Origin: Clostridiaceae bacterium
Lineage (GTDB): Bacteria > Bacillota > Clostridia > DSM-8532
Reading direction: 5' to 3'
Length of the DNA: 11,390 nucleotides
NCBI GenBank assembly: GCA_012842645.1
Contig: DUSJ01000432.1
Coordinates: 1 to 11,390 of the forward strand
Below are positions 8,588 to 11,390 of this stretch, piece by piece. Both the position numbers and the translations under genes were made by a program. The stretch's first letter is position 1. Every line of letters starts with the position of its first letter. The notes under the pieces were generated by a model, which searched no databases, was not told the origin of the DNA, and saw nothing but the letters and a program-made list of their open reading frames with translations.

Positions 8588-9451
8588 AGTGGCATTTATC
8601 AATTCTTCAGTTTGATTTCTGTACTCAGAGGGGCTGATTTTATAATACATTTTAAAAATTTTGGAAAAGGAAAGGGGATCGGGGTAGCCAACCTGCTCTG
8701 AAATCTCGCATATCGATAAATTTGATGATTTGAGAAGATGGCGCGCCTTTTCCAGGCGATAATTGATAAGATACTGCTGGGGAGATATGTGCATTATTTT
8801 CTTAAAAATATTGGTAAAATAACTTCTGTCTATACCTATGTAATTTGCTATGTCATTTACCTTGATGTCTTTTTCGTAATTATGGTCAATGAATTCAAGA
8901 GCATGTTCAACGTAGATCTGATAAGGATAGTCATAAGTATTGTGCTCGTTCGCATTGCTTTCATTTATCAGGGCGGAAAGAAACATGAATAAAAATCCTT
9001 CTCGTTTAAGATCGTTTGCGTAAGTCAGCTGACTGGCGTTCAACATCCCTTTTACACAGTTCAAAAGCTCGTCTTTACATTTGAATACACCGACCCTGTT
9101 TTTTTTGTTCAGCGATGCATATTCAAGACAGCTTTCGGCTTTGGCTCCGCCAAAGCCTACCCATATATATGTCCACGGGTCATTCATATCAGCCTGGTAA
9201 TATGTTAATTCGTCGGGATAGATTATAAAAGCATTGTACTCTCCAAGATGATATGTTTTCCCATCTGCCTGGAAGATGCCCTTTCCGCTTAAAATATAAT
9301 GTATCAGGTACTCGGAACGGGCAATGGGTCCGTAAGAATGTCCGGGATCGCACTCCTCCATTCCGCAGTAGCATAGATACAAATCAACCGAATGCTTTTT
9401 AAGGTACTCAAGACATTTATACCTTGCGGAATTGGTATACTTAGGCTTCAT
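8573..9451 (-). CDS. AraC-family transcriptional regulator
   Basis: This is a probable sugar-responsive activator of the adjacent alpha-galactoside genes. In its 292 residues, an N-terminal cupin-like AraC ligand-binding domain (about 15-165) carries the typical YLIHYILSGKG and YHLGEYNAFII patterns. A C-terminal double helix-turn-helix DNA-binding domain spans about 196-280 and includes DIANYIGIDRSYFTNIFKK and the signature VGYPDPLSFSKIFK, then ISPSEYR. The domain layout matches MsmR/MelR-type and RafR-type regulators of Firmicutes sugar clusters. A GGGGGG ribosome binding site (9457-9462 on the plus strand) is five bases before the ATG. The gene converges on the alpha-galactosidase gene, sharing its terminator, and has its own promoter. 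Target and inducer are inferred from position only. Confidence 0.92.
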   Translation of the reverse strand: MKPKYTNSARYKCLEYLKKHSVDLYLCYCGMEECDPGHSYGPIARSEYLIHYILSGKGIFQADGKTYHLGEYNAFIIYPDELTYYQADMNDPWTYIWVGFGGAKAESCLEYASLNKKNRVGVFKCKDELLNCVKGMLNASQLTYANDLKREGFLFMFLSALINESNANEHNTYDYPYQIYVEHALEFIDHNYEKDIKVNDIANYIGIDRSYFTNIFKKIMHISPQQYLINYRLEKARHLLKSSNLSICEISEQVGYPDPLSFSKIFKMYYKISPSEYRNQTEELINATKKGE

Positions 9452-9518
9452 ACTTACCCCCCATTACTGTATGAACACCAGTATAGAAAACAGAACAGAC
9501 AAGCAACTGAATACTTAA

Positions 9519-9547
9519 ATTTTACCATTAAACGGTTGTAAAATCAA
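9519..9547 (-). promoter_or_regulatory. Promoter of the AraC-family gene
   Basis: Read on the minus strand, TTGATT (9547-9542), a 17-base spacer and TAAAAT (9524-9519) form a near-consensus sigma-A promoter. A TGG just before the -10 makes it an extended -10 element. It lies about 68 bases upstream of the AraC-family start codon, leaving a leader of roughly 60 bases. No competing element of this quality was seen in the same leader. Confidence 0.7.
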
Positions 9548-9584
9548 ACTGTATTAATCTATCGTGTATTGGGAACCTACACCT

Positions 9585-9760
9585 TTACTCATTCGGCATG
9601 AGCTTCGCTTTCCGCAGAGCTATTACTGTCACCGGAATGAGCAATAAAAGAAGTATGATTCCGGGTACGGCTTTAACATAATAATCTGTCCGCCTTGACC
9701 GTCTATGACAAGGATCTTGTAAACTCTTTTCTTCTCCAATTTACCCCATGTGTTTTTCAT
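9585..9760 (-). pseudogene. Possible gene remnant: DUF3842-like start joined to a membrane-protein tail
   Basis: On the minus strand a reading frame from ATG at 9760 (or TTG at 9739, four bases after GGGG) gives a peptide containing KILVIDGQGGQ, which closely resembles the N-terminal nucleotide-binding-like motif of DUF3842 proteins. The similarity stops within a few residues and the frame becomes unconvincing. From about 9686 a different frame encodes a tail to a TAA at 9587-9585. That tail holds one clear transmembrane stretch (VPGIILLLLLIPVTVIAL) followed by RKAKLMPNE. The two parts are out of frame and neither is a complete domain. This fits the ends of two genes joined by a deletion, or one heavily decayed gene. 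The matches are short, so confidence is low. Confidence 0.35.
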
Positions 9761-9814
9761 GTATATTATACCATATCATTAGCTTACATAATATTCCCAT
9801 AATGCAATATGTTA

Positions 9815-9843
9815 TTGACACCCTCAGACTATTGTGATAGTCT
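9815..9843 (+). promoter_or_regulatory. Promoter of the blaI-M56 operon
   Basis: A consensus -35 TTGACA (9815-9820) is followed after 17 bases by TAGTCT (9838-9843) as the probable -10. The -10 is weak, but the spacing is ideal and the element is 37 bases before the repressor start codon. The spacer and -10 are covered by a palindrome, so a bound repressor would block RNA polymerase. Confidence 0.65.
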
Positions 9844-9867
9844 AAAAGTGTATACTATTGCAATAGT
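9826..9867 (+). promoter_or_regulatory. Paired palindromic operators for the BlaI-type repressor
   Basis: Operator 1 (9826-9843) has 7-bp arms AGACTAT and ATAGTCT around TGTG and covers the promoter spacer and -10. Operator 2 (9854-9867) is the perfect palindrome ACTATTGCAATAGT. Their centres are 26 bp apart. Outer parts form a further 13-bp inverted repeat, CCTCAGACTATTG (9822-9834) against CAATAGTCTGAGG (9861-9873), whose right arm reaches the ribosome binding site. Paired dyads with ACTA/TAGT halves are typical of BlaI/MecI operators, implying self-repression. Confidence 0.75.
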
Positions 9868-9879
9868 CTGAGGTGAGGT

Positions 9880-10254
9880 ATGGAAAAAATCAAACTGTTC
9901 GAGGGTGAGCTTAAGCTCATGGAACTATTATGGGAACACGAAGGGGCAAGCGCCAAGGAACTCTCGGTTTTAGCATCCGAAAAGATTGGGTGGAACAAGA
10001 ACACTACATACACAGTCATCAAAAAGCTTGTTAATAAAGGCGTAATAAAACGGACAGAACCAGGCTTCATCTGCCATAGCCTGGTAAGCCGTGAAAAAGT
10101 GGGCCTGGAAGAAGCAAGGAACGTTCTTGACTCATTTTTCAACGGGTCTTTGAAGGCAATGTTCTCATCCTTCATGTCAGAAAGAAAAATCTCCGCACGG
10201 GAAGCCGAGGAACTGCGCAAACTTATCGACGAATACGGCAGGAAGGAGCAATAA
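9880..10254 (+). CDS. BlaI/MecI/CopY-family transcriptional repressor
   Basis: This is a small dimeric winged-helix repressor. At 124 residues it has the family's usual length. The DNA-binding domain (about 5-70) shows the family pattern ELKLMELLW, SAKELS and NTTYTVIKKLVNKGVI, the recognition helix and wing, followed by a helical dimerisation domain (about 75-124). In BlaI/MecI systems such repressors are inactivated by proteolysis after a membrane M56 sensor is triggered; here the M56 gene follows after two bases. GAGGTGA at 9870-9876 is the ribosome binding site and overlaps the outer operator repeat. The regulon is unknown and need not involve beta-lactams, since many Clostridia have several such pairs with other targets. 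Confidence 0.92.
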   Translation: MEKIKLFEGELKLMELLWEHEGASAKELSVLASEKIGWNKNTTYTVIKKLVNKGVIKRTEPGFICHSLVSREKVGLEEARNVLDSFFNGSLKAMFSSFMSERKISAREAEELRKLIDEYGRKEQ

Positions 10255-10256
10255 AA

Positions 10257-11213
10257 GTGGACGACATATTTTACTATGTCCTGAATATGAGCCTGTCATC
10301 AATCATAGTCATTGCTGTCCTTGCGCTGGTCAGACTGATCCGGCCTCTGCCGAGACGGATTGTCTATCCCCTGTGGTCCCTGGCGTTCTTAAGGCTGGTG
10401 CTTCCATTTGCCCTGTCCACCCGCTGGAGTATTTTTAATTTTACCGGGAAGCTGGTAAAACGCCTTATTTCCGTTGAAACGATCTTACAGGACAACAGGC
10501 CGGTCAGGATGCCGGAGAGAATTACTGTAATGAATATGATCGGAGCGGCTGAAAGCTATGCGCCTATAGAGTATAAAACCGAGTCCCTCCATGGGTTTTT
10601 CACAATATGCTCCATCATATGGGCAATAGTTGTAATAGCATTACTCACAGCTGCCTCTATTCTTTACCTGCTGACGGTCTCGGAACTTAAAAAAGCGATC
10701 CTGGTAAAGGACAATATTTATCGGTCAGGCATGCTTCTGTCACCGGTTCTTGCGGGGCTATTCCGGGCAAGAATAATACTCCCGGAAGGACTCGATCCTG
10801 ACAGTCCCGAAGGCAGGATGGTCATAGCCCATGAGAACGTCCACAGAAAGAGACTGGATAACCTGTGGCGTATAATTGCCATATCAGTTGCCTGCATACA
10901 CTGGTTCAATCCTGCAGTATGGTTTATGCTGAAAATGTTTTTTACAGATATGGAGCTTTCCTGCGACGAGAGGGTCATGGCTGAAGGAGGATTCGGCACA
11001 GAAGACCGCAAGGCATATGCCAGGACCCTGCTTAACTATTCCGAGGAAAAAGGTTTCCTTGTTTCCACGGCTTTCGGCCAGTCGGGGATAAAAGTACGCA
11101 TTGTAAATGTTCTGAACTATAAACGCCTGACTGTGATCGGCGCGGTGGCCTCATCCATATTCCTTCTGATCCTGGTCCTTCTCCTTGTCACAAATCCCGG
11201 TATAGGAGGTTGA
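10257..11213 (+). CDS. M56-family membrane metallopeptidase, BlaR1-like without sensor domain
   Basis: This is a zinc membrane protease of the BlaR1/MecR1 peptidase family, probably the partner that relieves repression by the BlaI-type protein. The 318 residues have N-terminal helices (about 5-25 and 33-55), another near 115-142, the catalytic HENVH (residues 192-196), then HWFNPAVWF and MELSCDE (about 232-238), whose glutamate is the likely third zinc ligand. The last helix lies near residues 290-312. The protein stops there, so the C-terminal penicillin-binding sensor of BlaR1 (about 585 residues in total) is absent and the trigger must differ. The start is a GTG at 10257, eight bases after AAGGAG (10243-10248) inside the repressor gene, indicating translational coupling. 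The next gene's ribosome binding site overlaps its last codons. Confidence 0.9.
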   Translation: MDDIFYYVLNMSLSSIIVIAVLALVRLIRPLPRRIVYPLWSLAFLRLVLPFALSTRWSIFNFTGKLVKRLISVETILQDNRPVRMPERITVMNMIGAAESYAPIEYKTESLHGFFTICSIIWAIVVIALLTAASILYLLTVSELKKAILVKDNIYRSGMLLSPVLAGLFRARIILPEGLDPDSPEGRMVIAHENVHRKRLDNLWRIIAISVACIHWFNPAVWFMLKMFFTDMELSCDERVMAEGGFGTEDRKAYARTLLNYSEEKGFLVSTAFGQSGIKVRIVNVLNYKRLTVIGAVASSIFLLILVLLLVTNPGIGG

Positions 11214-11219
11214 TTTTAA

Positions 11220-11390
11220 ATGATCGGCAAAGCATATAAACGTTTTTATTTCGTATCCCTGTCGGTTTTGCTCCTGTTGTCTGTCTATCCGCTCGTCAAC
11301 GGCGTTCGCATCGCCTGGCTCAGCATCGTAAACGGAGCGGTAAAACCTGAGCAATATGCGAAGTATGTCGTGCCTTATACTGCCATTTGC
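11220..11390 (+). CDS. Unidentified membrane protein, N-terminal part only
   Basis: An open frame of 57 codons runs off the window end. AGGAGGT at 11204-11210, overlapping the end of the M56 gene, lies nine bases before the ATG, so it is almost certainly the third gene of the BlaI/M56 operon. The visible part starts MIGKAYKRFYF, has a hydrophobic helix (about residues 10-35; signal anchor or first transmembrane segment), a short polar stretch with KPEQYAKY, and then what may be the start of a second helix. I do not recognise the family. Its position makes it a candidate effector controlled by the BlaI/M56 pair. Confidence 0.75.
   Translation, partial: MIGKAYKRFYFVSLSVLLLLSVYPLVNGVRIAWLSIVNGAVKPEQYAKYVVPYTAIC

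Larger units (their letters stand above)
9452..9879. other. 428-base stretch between divergent regulators without an intact gene
   Basis: This region separates the leftward AraC-family gene from the rightward BlaI operon. It contains the AraC-family promoter and leader (9452-9547), a probable decayed remnant on the minus strand (9585-9760), an AT-rich stretch (about 9761-9814) with nothing I can assign, and the promoter-operator of the BlaI operon (9815-9879). No intact plausible gene, tRNA or terminator was found in it. Confidence 0.7.

Noticed and set aside
8209..8595. 128-codon open frame on the minus strand over the end of the alpha-galactosidase gene
   Set aside because: It crosses the strong two-way terminator, overlaps two confident genes and has no recognisable domain.
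9457..9462. G6 tract as a phase-variation site before the AraC-family gene
   Set aside because: Six bases is short for slippage and the tract makes a normally spaced ribosome binding site.

Overview
The window looks like a piece of a Gram-positive, low-to-moderate GC Clostridia-type chromosome. The evidence is near-consensus AGGAGG ribosome binding sites, a lipoprotein-type sugar-binding protein, a sugar ABC importer without its own ATPase, a GH36 alpha-galactosidase of the Firmicutes type and a BlaI/M56 pair. I cannot name the species from sequence alone. Nearly every gene can be assigned to a known family, and I see no phage, insertion sequence, CRISPR array, rRNA or tRNA.

Layout. (1) Positions 1-666 hold an intrinsic terminator followed by a MntP-type manganese exporter, transcribed rightward. 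(2) Positions 860-8537 hold a rightward sugar-utilisation cluster: a binding lipoprotein, two permeases, a methyl-accepting chemotaxis protein and an alpha-galactosidase. (3) Positions 8550-8587 hold a two-way terminator separating this cluster from a convergent AraC-family regulator (8573-9451, leftward), whose stop codon lies inside the terminator stem. (4) Positions 9452-9879 form a 428-base stretch without an intact gene. It holds the AraC-family gene's promoter, what looks like a decayed gene remnant on the minus strand, and the operator-promoter of the next operon. (5) Positions 9880-11390 hold a BlaI-type repressor, a short M56 membrane peptidase and the start of an unidentified membrane protein, closely packed and rightward.

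How the genes work together. The binding protein and permeases probably import an alpha-galactoside (melibiose, raffinose or a galactomannan oligosaccharide), powered by a shared MsmX/MsmK-type ATPase encoded elsewhere. The cytoplasmic alpha-galactosidase then releases galactose. The AraC-family protein is the likely sugar-responsive regulator. The chemoreceptor between the permeases and the hydrolase suggests that taxis toward the same sugar is expressed together with its uptake; this is the most interesting biological point here. The BlaI/M56 operon is probably self-regulated through two palindromes at its promoter. The M56 protein lacks the penicillin-binding sensor domain of BlaR1, so its signal is unknown.

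Smaller points of interest are a two-codon upstream ORF between the G-rich ribosome binding site and the start of the chemoreceptor gene, a long hairpin between the binding-protein and permease genes, and a probable two-gene deletion scar at 9585-9760.
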